64,000 nucleotides of DNA from Streptomyces humidus (GTDB taxonomy: Bacteria; Actinomycetota; Actinomycetes; Streptomycetales; Streptomycetaceae), in NCBI RefSeq assembly GCF_014649655.1, contig NZ_BMTL01000001.1:124001-188000 (forward strand), written 5' to 3'. The notes beneath the pieces are model-generated. The model did not search any database. It worked only from the letters and a program-made list of their open reading frames with translations, and was not told where the DNA came from. A program made the position numbers and the translations under genes. Below are positions 52,709 through 60,927 of the stretch, piece by piece; position 1 is the first letter of the stretch; each line of letters starts with the position of its first letter.

Positions 52709-53685
52709 GTGCCGTCGTTCTCCTCGCGGGCCCCGGCGATCTGCCGGGCCATGATCGTGGTCAGTTCGTACGCCGTGTGGGACGCGGCCACCGACGTGAT
52801 CTCCGCGTGATCGTACGCGGGGGCCACCTCGACGACGTCCGCCGAGACCAGGTTGCACGAGGCCAGGCCGCGCAGGATCTCCAGCAGTTCGCGGGAGGTC
52901 ATGCCGCCCGCCTCGGGGGTGCCGGTGCCGGGGGCGTGGGCCGGGTCGAGGCAGTCGATGTCGATGGAGATGTAGAGGGGGCGGTCGCCGATGCGCTGCC
53001 GCAGCTGGTCGGCGACCTCGTCGGCGCCGCGGCGGTAGACGTCCGCCGAGGTGACGATGCCGAAGCCCATCTTCTCGTCGTCGGTCAGGTCCTGCTTGCC
53101 GTAGAGCGGGCCGCGGATGCCGACGTGGGAGAGGGCCTCGGTGTCGAGGATGCCCTCCTCCACCGCCCGGCGGAACGGGGTGCCGTGGGTGTACTCGGCG
53201 CCGAAGTAGGTGTCCCAGGTGTCGAGGTGCGCGTCGAAGTGGAGCAGGGCGACGGGGCCGTGCCGCTTGGCGACCGAGCGCAGCAGGGGCAGCGCGATGG
53301 TGTGGTCGCCGCCCAGGGTCATCAGGCGCGCGCCCGTGCCGAGCAGGTCGTCCGCGGCCGCCTCGATCGTGTCGACGGCCTCGTTGATGTGGAAGGGGTT
53401 CGCGGCGATGTCACCGGCGTCCGCGACCTGGGCGAGGGCGAACGGGGAGGCGTCCTGCGCGGGGTTGTAGGGCCGCAGCAGCCGGGACGCCTCGCGGATC
53501 GCGTTGCCGCCGAAGCGCGCGCCGGGCCGGTAGGAGACGCCGGAGTCGAACGGCACGCCCACCACGGCGACGTCGGCGCGGCCGACCTCGTCGAGACGGG
53601 GCAGCCGGGCGAAGGTCGCCGGGCCCGCGTACCGCGGGACGCGGGAGGAGTCGACGGGGCCGCGGGGCGTCTCACTGCTGGTCAT
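52705..53685 (-). CDS. speB: Agmatinase/guanidinobutyrase-type ureohydrolase
   Basis: A 326-residue binuclear manganese ureohydrolase that releases urea from a guanidino substrate. Metal motifs: [14 protein letters not shown] (His), [14 protein letters not shown] (Asp-His-Asp), and [20 protein letters not shown] (Asp-Asp). The extended GTPF...EEGIL region is as in agmatinases and guanidinobutyrases, which cannot be separated by eye. It is first in a two-gene operon with a TPP enzyme and diverges from a PucR-type regulator. The pairing points to arginine- or guanidino-acid breakdown for nitrogen. Confidence 0.87.
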   Translation of the reverse strand: MTSSETPRGPVDSSRVPRYAGPATFARLPRLDEVGRADVAVVGVPFDSGVSYRPGARFGGNAIREASRLLRPYNPAQDASPFALAQVADAGDIAANPFHINEAVDTIEAAADDLLGTGARLMTLGGDHTIALPLLRSVAKRHGPVALLHFDAHLDTWDTYFGAEYTHGTPFRRAVEEGILDTEALSHVGIRGPLYGKQDLTDDEKMGFGIVTSADVYRRGADEVADQLRQRIGDRPLYISIDIDCLDPAHAPGTGTPEAGGMTSRELLEILRGLASCNLVSADVVEVAPAYDHAEITSVAASHTAYELTTIMARQIAGAREENDGT

Positions 53686-53795
53686 GGTCCACTGCCTTCT
53701 GTCCGGGGGTGCTTCTCACGATAGGTGGCCGGACCAGGGCCGCGAAGTGTACTTTTCCTCCATTCCGTGCCCACTGGATGGAGGGATCGCACACC

Positions 53796-55367
53796 ATGTC
53801 CGAGCAGCCGGCCGGTCCCCTCACCCCGCCGGTCCCGCTCTCCGCCCTGCTGGCCCGCGAGGACCTCGCGCTGCGGCAGATCGCCGGTCCCGTCGGCGCC
53901 GGCACGGAGCTGCACGGCGCGCACGCGTCGGAGATGGCCGACCCGTACCCGTATCTGCTGGGCGGCGAGCTGCTGCTGACGGCCGGGGTGCACTTCGCGG
54001 GGGCGGACGGGCCGGAGAGCCGCTTCGACGACTACGTCGGGCGGATCGCGGCGGCGGGCGGCGCGGCCCTCGGCTTCGGCGTCGCGCCCGTGCACGACAC
54101 CGTGCCGCGCGCCCTGGTCGAAGCCTGTGACGCGCACGGGCTGCCGCTGCTCGAGGTACCGCCCCGTACGACGTTCGCGGCGGTGGCGCGGGCGGTCTGG
54201 CAGCTGATGGAGCGGGCCCGCACGGCGGAGCTGCGACGGGTGACGGAGGCGCAGCAGAGCCTCGCCGCGGCCGCCGCCGGCCCCGACCCGGTGCCGGCGG
54301 TACTGCGCCGGCTGGCCCGGGGCCCCGGCGGGCGGGCGGTGCTGTTCGGACCGGAGGGCACGGCGATCGCGTCGGCGGGGACGGCGACGGCGGCGGATCC
54401 GTCGCTGGCCCGGCTCGCTCGCGTCCTCGCCCGTTCCGGCTCCGCCGCTCCCACGACCTCCCCTGCCCCGGACGCGGGCCCCGGCCCCGGCCCCGCGCCG
54501 GTTCCCGACCCCGACCCCGCCACCACCGCCGCCGCCACCGCCACCACGGCGACCACCGCCACCACCGCGGCCGAGACCACCGCCTCCGGGGCCCGTCTCG
54601 CCGTCTACGCGCTCGGGGCGCGCCAGGGCTTCGTGCTCGGCGTCGCGGCGGCCCGGCGCGAGCCGGGCGACCACACCGTCGCCTCGGTCGCCGCCGTACT
54701 GCTGTCGCTGCTCACCGGGGAGCACCAGAGCGGCTCGGGCGCCGCCCGCTCCTCCGCGCTGGTGCGGCTGCTGCTGGGCGGTGCGCCCGGGGAGGTCGCG
54801 CCGCTGCTGGGCGGCGGGCGATGGCGCGTCGTGCACGCGCGGGCGCACGCGCGGCCGCCCGGCCCGGTGGCGGCCTCCGCGCTCGGCGCGGCGCTGGGGT
54901 CGCCGTTGGTCGACCTCGCCTCCGGCGTCGTACGGGTTCTCGTGCCGGCCGGGCGTGAACCGGAGCCGCAGCCCGGCTGGACGATCGGCGTCAGCGCCGT
55001 CGTCGAGCCGCCGCAGTGGCCGCTCGCCGACACCCAGGCGGCCCGCGCCCTGGCGCGCGCCCGGGCGACCCGCACGGCCCTGGTCCGGCACGGCGGACGA
55101 ACGGCCCTGGCCGGCCTGGTCCCGCCGGACGAGGCAGCGGAGCACGCGCGGGCGCTCCTCGCGCCCCTCGCCGGCTCTCCGGCCCTCGCCGAGACGCTGC
55201 GGGCCTGGCTCTCGCTGCACGGCAGCTGGGACCGCACGGCGGTGGCCCTGTCGGTGCACCGCAACACCGTGCGGCAGCGGATCGCCCGCTGCGCGGCCCT
55301 GCTGGACGCCGACCTGGACGACGCCGACGTGCGGATGGAGCTGTGGTTCGCCCTGAAACACCGGTGA
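53796..55367 (+). CDS. PucR-family transcriptional regulator
   Basis: A 523-residue regulator. N-terminal PucR domain (ALRQIAGPVGAGTELHGAHA, GGELLLTAGVHFAG, FGVAPVHDTVPRALVEACDA); a GGDEF-like/CdaR middle; and the C-terminal PucR HTH ETLRAWLSLHGSWDRTAVAL, VHRNTVRQRIARC. A low-complexity linker of Pro/Gly/Asp then Ala/Thr repeats interrupts the middle at about residues 225-265, encoded by ACC/GCC-rich DNA (about 54470-54590). ATG at 53796 is taken; ATG 53778 is possible. It diverges from the ureohydrolase operon and presumably activates it in response to a purine- or arginine-derived signal. Confidence 0.85.
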   Translation: MSEQPAGPLTPPVPLSALLAREDLALRQIAGPVGAGTELHGAHASEMADPYPYLLGGELLLTAGVHFAGADGPESRFDDYVGRIAAAGGAALGFGVAPVHDTVPRALVEACDAHGLPLLEVPPRTTFAAVARAVWQLMERARTAELRRVTEAQQSLAAAAAGPDPVPAVLRRLARGPGGRAVLFGPEGTAIASAGTATAADPSLARLARVLARSGSAAPTTSPAPDAGPGPGPAPVPDPDPATTAAATATTATTATTAAETTASGARLAVYALGARQGFVLGVAAARREPGDHTVASVAAVLLSLLTGEHQSGSGAARSSALVRLLLGGAPGEVAPLLGGGRWRVVHARAHARPPGPVAASALGAALGSPLVDLASGVVRVLVPAGREPEPQPGWTIGVSAVVEPPQWPLADTQAARALARARATRTALVRHGGRTALAGLVPPDEAAEHARALLAPLAGSPALAETLRAWLSLHGSWDRTAVALSVHRNTVRQRIARCAALLDADLDDADVRMELWFALKHR

Positions 55368-55433
55368 GTGACGCGTGTCCCAGCGGCCGGAACGGCGGGG
55401 ACGCGCACAGTCCGCTGCCTCACAATGGAGACC

Positions 55434-56234
55434 ATGCCGATACCCGGGACGCCCAGCCGCGCCGAACTCGTCGACCACCTCGTCAGGACCCGTATCGCCG
55501 GGGACGTCGCCACGCCTCGCGAGAACAACCTCTCCCACTACCGTCAACTCGCGAACGGCGTCCGCAACTTCTGGCTCGGCCTGGAACTCGGCGACCGGTG
55601 GAGCGACGAGCAGGACGTGCTCGCGGTGATGGCGGAGCGGGTGGGCGTGAACGACGACCCCGAGCACCGCTACGGCCAGGACACCATCGACCCGCAGCTG
55701 ACGGTCGGCGGCCTGGAGCGGATGGCGGCCCGGCTGCGCAAGGCCGCCGAAGGGCGGCAGCGGGTCCTGTTCGCCACCGGCCACCCCGGCGGCCTCCTGG
55801 ACGTGCACCGTGCCACGGCCGCCGCCCTGCGCGAGGCGGGCTGCGAGATCGTCGTCATCCCGCAGGGGCTCCAGACCGACGAGGGGTACGTCTGGCAGGT
55901 CGCCGACGTGGCGGTGCTGGAGCACGGGGCCACGTTGTGGCACACCCACTCCGGCGAGCCGATGAAGGCCGTCCTGACGGCGCTGGAGCGCGAGGGGCGT
56001 CCGCTGCCGGACCTGGTCGTGGCCGACCACGGCTGGGCGGGCTACGCCGGCCGGCACGGCGTCGACTCCGTCGGTTACGCCGACTGCAACGACCCGGCGC
56101 TCTTCATCGGCGAGGCGGAGGGCGTCGTCCAGGTCGCGGTGCCCCTGGACGACCACGTCGTCAGCCCGCGCCACTACGACCCGATGGTCGCCTACCTGCT
56201 GACGGAGGCGGGCCTGCGGGAGGCGGACCTGTAG
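55434..56234 (+). CDS. Conserved phosphatase-like protein
   Basis: A 266-residue cytosolic protein conserved in Streptomyces, often labelled phosphatase. Recognisable stretches: RVLFATGHPGGLLDVHRATA, CEIVVIPQGLQTDEGYVWQV, LVVADHGWAGYAGRHGVDSV and GYADCNDPALFIGEAEG, with several His/Asp residues that could bind metal. A classical HAD or calcineurin motif is not evident, so the activity is uncertain. Start ATG 55434 (MPIPGTPSRAELV); an in-frame ATG at 55425 is an alternative. It follows the PucR gene by about 65 bp on the same strand. Confidence 0.65.
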   Translation: MPIPGTPSRAELVDHLVRTRIAGDVATPRENNLSHYRQLANGVRNFWLGLELGDRWSDEQDVLAVMAERVGVNDDPEHRYGQDTIDPQLTVGGLERMAARLRKAAEGRQRVLFATGHPGGLLDVHRATAAALREAGCEIVVIPQGLQTDEGYVWQVADVAVLEHGATLWHTHSGEPMKAVLTALEREGRPLPDLVVADHGWAGYAGRHGVDSVGYADCNDPALFIGEAEGVVQVAVPLDDHVVSPRHYDPMVAYLLTEAGLREADL

Positions 56235-56257
56235 GAGCCGCCCCCGGCCGGAGGCGC

Positions 56258-56306
56258 TCCGGCGGGCACGGCGGCGCGCCGGGCGTCCGGCGGGCACGGC
56301 GGCGCG
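56258..56306. repeat. 21-bp direct repeat pair
   Basis: TCCGGCGGGCACGGCGGCGC plus one G occurs at 56258-56278 and 56286-56306, a 28-bp period, in the gap between the convergent phosphatase-like and thioesterase genes. Confidence 0.75.
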
Positions 56307-56310
56307 GGAG

Positions 56311-56342
56311 GCGGTTCAGTCCTCCCGCGGTTCAGTCCTCAC
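56311..56342. repeat. 16-bp tandem duplication over the thioesterase stop codon
   Basis: GCGGTTCAGTCCTCCC (56311-56326) and GCGGTTCAGTCCTCAC (56327-56342) differ at one base. The right copy contains the minus-strand stop codon and last codons of the thioesterase gene; the left copy is a duplicate downstream. Confidence 0.8.
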
Positions 56343-57204
56343 GCGGGACGCGGACCACGCCCTCCTGGATCACCGACACGGCGAGCCGGCCGTCCTGCGT
56401 GTAGATGCGGGCCTGGCCGAGGCCGCGGCCGGCGTGCGAGGACGGCGACTCCTGGTCGTACAGCAGCCACTCGTCGGCGCGGAACGGGCGGTGGAACCAC
56501 ATCGCGTGGTCCAGGGACGCCCCGACGACGTCGCCGACCGCCCAGCCGCCGCGGCCGTGCGCGAGGAGGACCGAGTCGAGCAGCGTCATGTCGGAGACGT
56601 ACGTGGCCAGGACGACGTGCAGCAGAGGGTCGTCCGCGAGCTTGCCGTTGGTACGGAACCAGACCTGGGAACGCGGCTCGCGCGGCTCGCCGAAACTCCC
56701 GTACGGCGGCTCGTCGACATAGCGCAGGTCGATCGCCTCGCGGGCCTCCAGGAACTTCTCGACGACCGCGGGATCGAGGTGGCCGTAGCCGCGCAGCCGT
56801 TCCTCGGAGGTGGGCAGCGTGGCCGGGTCCGGCGAGGGCGGCATGGGCGTCTGGTGGTCCAGGCCCTCCTCGTACGTCTGGAAGGACGCCGACAGCGTGA
56901 AGATCGGCCGGCCGTGCTGGACGGCGACCGCGCGGCGGGTGGTGAAGGAGCGGCCGTCGCGGATGCGCTCGACGGTGTAGACGATGGGCGCGCCGGGGTC
57001 GCCCATGCGCAGGAAGTACGCGTGCAGCGAGTGGGCGTGCCGGTCCTCGGGGACCGTACGCCCGGCGGCGACCAGCGCCTGGGCCGCGACCTGCCCGCCG
57101 AACACGCGCGGGACGACGGCGGACCGGGACCGGCCGCGGAAGATGTTCTCCTCGATCTGCTCGAGGTCGAGCAGATCGAGGAGATCCTGTAGTGCCTGGC
57201 TCAT
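56332..57204 (-). CDS. tesB: Acyl-CoA thioesterase II
   Basis: A 290-residue double-hotdog thioesterase that hydrolyses acyl-CoA in the cytosol. Family features: NIFRGRSRSAVVPRVFGGQV, SLHAYFLRMGDPGAPIVYTV, DGRSFTTRRAVAVQHGRPIF, and in the second hotdog ASLDHAMWFHRPFRADEWLL with the catalytic Asp. Length matches TesB. It ends in a short tandem duplication that includes the stop codon. It lies just upstream of the leucine-catabolism genes on the same strand as the acyl-CoA dehydrogenase gene, with 46 bp between them. Confidence 0.93.
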   Translation of the reverse strand: MSQALQDLLDLLDLEQIEENIFRGRSRSAVVPRVFGGQVAAQALVAAGRTVPEDRHAHSLHAYFLRMGDPGAPIVYTVERIRDGRSFTTRRAVAVQHGRPIFTLSASFQTYEEGLDHQTPMPPSPDPATLPTSEERLRGYGHLDPAVVEKFLEAREAIDLRYVDEPPYGSFGEPREPRSQVWFRTNGKLADDPLLHVVLATYVSDMTLLDSVLLAHGRGGWAVGDVVGASLDHAMWFHRPFRADEWLLYDQESPSSHAGRGLGQARIYTQDGRLAVSVIQEGVVRVPRED

Positions 57205-57250
57205 GGCGTCCAGTTGTACCGGGTCGTACCGGGCGGCAGTCGCCGGGGCC

Positions 57251-58408
57251 TTACAGGCCCATGTCCTTGGCGATGATGGACTTCATGATCTCGCTGGTGC
57301 CGCCGTAGATGCGGTTGACGCGGTTGTCCGCGTACAGGCGGGCGATCGGGTACTCGTTCATGAAGCCGTAGCCGCCGTGCAGCTGGAGGCAGCGGTCGAT
57401 CACGCGGTGGGCGACCTCGGTGCAGAACAGCTTGGCGCTGGCGGCCTCGGCCGGGGTCAGCTCGCCGGCGTCCAGGGCCTCCGTGGCGCGGTCGGCGACG
57501 GCCTCGGCCGCGTCCACCTCGGCCTGGCAGGCGGCCAGCTCGAACTTGGTGTTCTGGAAGTGCGCGACCGGCTTGCCGAAGACGGTGCGCTCCTGCACGT
57601 ACTGCTTGGCGAACCGGACGGCGGCCTTGGCCTGCGCGTACGCGCCGTAGGCGATGCCCCAGCGCTCGGAGGCCAGGTTGTGGCCGAGGTAGGAGAAGCC
57701 CTTGTTCTCCTCGCCGAGGAGGTTCTCCACGGGCACCTTGACGTCGACGAACGCCAGCTCGGCGGTGTCGGAGGTCTTCAGGCCGAGCTTGTCCAGCTTG
57801 CGGCCGATCGAGTAGCCCTCGGACTTGGTGTCCACCACGAGCAGCGATATGCCGTGCCGGCGGTCGTCGGGGCGGGGCGCGTCGGTCCGGGCGCAGACGA
57901 TCATCTGGTCGGCGTGGACGCCGCCGGTGATGAAGGTCTTGGAGCCGTTGAGGACGTAGTGCGTGCCGTCCTCGCTCAGCTTGGCGGTGGTCTTCATGCC
58001 CGCGAGGTCGGAGCCGGTGCCCGGCTCGGTCATCGCGATCGCCCACATCTCCTCGCCGGAGACGAACTTCGGCAGGTAGCGCTTCTTCTGCTCGTCGTTG
58101 GCGAGCAGCTTGATGTAGGGCAGGCCGAGCAGCACGTGCACGCCGGAGCCGCCGAAGGTGATGCCCGCGCGGGCGGTCTCCTCGTACAGGACGGCCTCGA
58201 ACTTGTAGGAGTCGATGCCGGCGCCGCCGTACTCCTCGTCGACGCGGATGCCGAAGACGCCCAGCTCGGCGAGCTTGTAGTAGAAGTCGCGCGGCGCCTG
58301 GCCGGCCGCGAACCACTCGTCGTAGACCGGGACGACCTCGGCCTCGATGAAGGCCCGGAGGGTCTCCCGGAACGCCTCGTGGTCCTCGTTGAACACCGTA
58401 CGGCGCAC
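57251..58408 (-). CDS. Acyl-CoA dehydrogenase
   Basis: A 385-residue FAD-dependent acyl-CoA dehydrogenase. Motifs: YGGAGIDSYKFEAVLYEE, MWAIAMTEPGTGSDLAGMKT, NGSKTFITGGVHADQMIVCA, RTVFGKPVAHFQNTKFELA, and C-terminal LQLHGGYGFMNEYPIARLYA and IYGGTSEIMKSIIAKDMGL. In this subgroup the catalytic Glu is near the YGGTSEI loop. The start GTG 58408 (VRRTVFNEDHEAFRETL) follows GAGGGG; the frame continues to 58525 without a better signal. The exact acyl chain is not clear; it sits beside a branched-chain catabolic locus. Confidence 0.9.
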   Translation of the reverse strand: MRRTVFNEDHEAFRETLRAFIEAEVVPVYDEWFAAGQAPRDFYYKLAELGVFGIRVDEEYGGAGIDSYKFEAVLYEETARAGITFGGSGVHVLLGLPYIKLLANDEQKKRYLPKFVSGEEMWAIAMTEPGTGSDLAGMKTTAKLSEDGTHYVLNGSKTFITGGVHADQMIVCARTDAPRPDDRRHGISLLVVDTKSEGYSIGRKLDKLGLKTSDTAELAFVDVKVPVENLLGEENKGFSYLGHNLASERWGIAYGAYAQAKAAVRFAKQYVQERTVFGKPVAHFQNTKFELAACQAEVDAAEAVADRATEALDAGELTPAEAASAKLFCTEVAHRVIDRCLQLHGGYGFMNEYPIARLYADNRVNRIYGGTSEIMKSIIAKDMGL

Positions 58409-58586
58409 CGCCGGCCCCTCTCTGCGCCTAAGCCGGCGCCGCTCTCGCGGATGTGGTTGCTCGCCGTGGGGGTTCCTCAACGAATGGTTGCGGTCCCCGA
58501 TGGCTAAGCGCTTGCTCAGGGACAACCGTACCGGCGGGTAGGGAGAGGCGTCCAGAGCCTTCGGGACACAGCGGCCGTAACGCTCG

Positions 58587-59186
58587 TCACTCCCCCGCGG
58601 CCGCCGCCGCGAACGCGCCGCGGGCCATGCGGTGCAGGAGCCCGGCCGTGGTCGCGCGGCCGGGGAGGGAACCCGGCCGGCCGAGGTGCGGGGTGGAGTT
58701 CAGCAGGCCGAAGACGGAGTGGACCGCGGAGCGGGCCGCGGGCTCCGCGAGGCCCGGGTACACCGCGCGCAGGACCTCCACCCACAGCTCGACGTACTGC
58801 CGCTGGAGCTGGCGGACCAGCTTGCGGTCGCTGTCGCGGAGGCGGTCCAGCTCACGGTCGTGCAGGGTGATCAGGGGACGGTCGTCGAGGGCGAAGTCGA
58901 TGTGCCCCTCGACGAGCGAGTCGAGCACCGCCTCGGAGGGCACCCCGTCGGCCTCCGCCAGACGGCGCTTCGCGCCGGTCAGCAGGCGGCCGCTGATGCC
59001 CACCAGCAGTTCGGCGAGCATCGCGTCCTTGCCGGGGAAGTGGCGGTACAGCCCCGGACCGCTGATGCCGACCGCGGCCCCTATCTCGTCGACCCCGACG
59101 CCGTGGAACCCGCGCTCGGCGAACAGACGCGCGGCCTCTCTCAGGATCTGCTCGCGCCGGGTGGCGGCGTCGGTTCTCGTGGCCAT
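58587..59186 (-). CDS. TetR-family repressor of the acyl-CoA carboxylase operon
   Basis: A 199-residue TetR protein. HTH: RREQILREAARLFAERGFHG, VGVDEIGAAVGISGPGLYRH, FPGKDAMLAELL. The ligand domain is all-helical with LFGLLNSTPHLGRPGSLPG near the end. It diverges from the carboxylase/HMG-CoA-lyase operon. Two near-identical GTTARCG-NT-CRTTAAC sites fill the intergenic space, so it very likely represses the operon and itself, with an acyl-CoA as probable inducer (inference from family members controlling acyl-CoA carboxylases in Streptomyces). Confidence 0.87.
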   Translation of the reverse strand: MATRTDAATRREQILREAARLFAERGFHGVGVDEIGAAVGISGPGLYRHFPGKDAMLAELLVGISGRLLTGAKRRLAEADGVPSEAVLDSLVEGHIDFALDDRPLITLHDRELDRLRDSDRKLVRQLQRQYVELWVEVLRAVYPGLAEPAARSAVHSVFGLLNSTPHLGRPGSLPGRATTAGLLHRMARGAFAAAAAGE

Positions 59187-59208
59187 GAGGGCAATTCTAG
59201 ACAGCGAG

Positions 59209-59252
59209 GTTAGCGGTCGTTAACCTGAGAGAAATGGTTAACGCTCATTAAC
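59209..59252. promoter_or_regulatory. Tandem TetR operators
   Basis: GTTAGCGGTCGTTAAC (59209-59224) and GTTAACGCTCATTAAC (59237-59252) share the form GTTARCG-N2-CRTTAAC and are 28 bp apart. Each is an inverted repeat with one mismatch. They lie between the TetR start (59186) and the carboxylase start (59284) and should block both promoters when bound. Confidence 0.8.
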
Positions 59253-59283
59253 AGTCGATCACTGGCGTGAGGGGACCGCGAGG

Positions 59284-60915
59284 ATGGAAGAGGCACCGGA
59301 GCTGACGAGTGCGGCAGACCCCGCATCGGAGGCCTGGCGGGCCAACGAGGAGGCGCACCGCGCGCTCGCCGAGGAGCTGCGCGGCAAGCTCGCCGCGGCC
59401 CGGCTGGGAGGCGGTGAGAAGGCGCGGGCCCGGCACACCGCGCGCGGCAAGCTGCTGCCCCGCGACCGGGTCGACGCCCTCCTGGATGCGGGCTCGCCTT
59501 TCCTGGAGCTCGCCCCCCTCGCCGCCGACGGGATGTACGACGGGCAGGCCCCGGCCGCCGGGGTCATCGCCGGGATCGGCCGGGTCAGCGGGCGCGAGTG
59601 CGTGATCGTGGCCAACGACGCCACCGTCAAGGGCGGCACCTACTACCCGATGACGGTCAAGAAGCACCTGCGGGCCCAGGAGGTGGCGCTGGAGAACCGG
59701 CTGCCGTGTCTTTACCTGGTGGACTCCGGCGGGGCCTTCCTGCCCATGCAGGACGAGGTGTTCCCGGACCGCGAGCACTTCGGGCGGATCTTCTACAACC
59801 AGGCCCGGATGTCGGGGGCCGGGATCCCGCAGATCGCGGCCGTGCTCGGGTCGTGCACGGCGGGCGGCGCGTACGTCCCCGCCATGAGCGACGAGGCGGT
59901 CATCGTCCGCGGCCAGGGCACGATCTTCCTGGGCGGGCCCCCGCTGGTGAAGGCCGCCACCGGCGAGGTCGTCACCGCGGAGGAACTCGGCGGCGGCGAG
60001 GTGCACTCCCGGGTCTCCGGCGTCACCGACCATCTCGCGCAGGACGACGCCCACGCGCTGCGGATCGTGCGCACCATCGTCTCCACGCTCCCCGCGCGCG
60101 GGCCGCTGCCCTGGCAGGTGCGGCCGTCGGTGGAACCCAAGGTCGACCCCTACGGGCTGACCGGCGCCGTCCCGGTGGACTCGCGCACCCCCTACGACGT
60201 GCGGGAGGTCATCGCGCGCGTGGTGGACGGCTCCCGGTTCGCGGAGTTCAAGTCCGAGTTCGGGCAGACCCTGGTCACCGGCTTCGCCCGGATCCACGGT
60301 CACCCGGTCGGGATCGTCGCCAACAACGGCATCCTGTTCTCCGAGTCCGCCCAGAAGGGCGCCCACTTCATCGAGCTGTGCGACCAGCGCGGGATCCCGC
60401 TGGTGTTCCTGCAGAACATCTCCGGGTTCATGGTCGGCAGGGACTACGAGGCGGGCGGCATCGCCAAGCACGGCGCGAAGATGGTGACGGCCGTGGCGTG
60501 CACGCGCGTGCCGAAGCTGACGGTCGTCGTCGGCGGGTCGTACGGCGCGGGCAACTACTCCATGTGCGGCCGGGCCTACTCGCCCCGCTTCCTGTGGATG
60601 TGGCCCAACGCCAAGATCTCCGTCATGGGCGGCGAGCAGGCCGCCTCCGTCCTCGCGACCGTCAAGCGCGACCAGCTCGAGGCCGGCGGCCAGGAGTGGC
60701 CCGTGGAGGACGAAGAGGCCTTCAAGGACCCGATCCGCGCGCAGTACGAGCGGCAGGGCAACGCCTACTACGCGACCGCCCGGCTCTGGGACGACGGGGT
60801 CATCGAACCGCAGGAGACCCGGCAGGTGCTGGGGCTGGCCCTGACGGCCTGCGCCAACGCGCCGGTCCCCCGGGGGGACGACACGACGCCCGGGTTCGGC
60901 GTCTTCCGGATGTGA
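59284..60915 (+). CDS. Acyl-CoA carboxylase beta subunit (methylcrotonyl-CoA carboxylase type)
   Basis: A 543-residue carboxyltransferase subunit. Features: [100 protein letters not shown] and [20 protein letters not shown]. These match MccB/AccD1-type enzymes rather than propionyl-CoA carboxylase. With the alpha subunit and HMG-CoA lyase downstream, the substrate is most likely 3-methylcrotonyl-CoA from leucine. First gene of the TetR-controlled operon. Confidence 0.92.
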   Translation: MEEAPELTSAADPASEAWRANEEAHRALAEELRGKLAAARLGGGEKARARHTARGKLLPRDRVDALLDAGSPFLELAPLAADGMYDGQAPAAGVIAGIGRVSGRECVIVANDATVKGGTYYPMTVKKHLRAQEVALENRLPCLYLVDSGGAFLPMQDEVFPDREHFGRIFYNQARMSGAGIPQIAAVLGSCTAGGAYVPAMSDEAVIVRGQGTIFLGGPPLVKAATGEVVTAEELGGGEVHSRVSGVTDHLAQDDAHALRIVRTIVSTLPARGPLPWQVRPSVEPKVDPYGLTGAVPVDSRTPYDVREVIARVVDGSRFAEFKSEFGQTLVTGFARIHGHPVGIVANNGILFSESAQKGAHFIELCDQRGIPLVFLQNISGFMVGRDYEAGGIAKHGAKMVTAVACTRVPKLTVVVGGSYGAGNYSMCGRAYSPRFLWMWPNAKISVMGGEQAASVLATVKRDQLEAGGQEWPVEDEEAFKDPIRAQYERQGNAYYATARLWDDGVIEPQETRQVLGLALTACANAPVPRGDDTTPGFGVFRM

Positions 60916-60927
60916 GGAGGGGACTTC

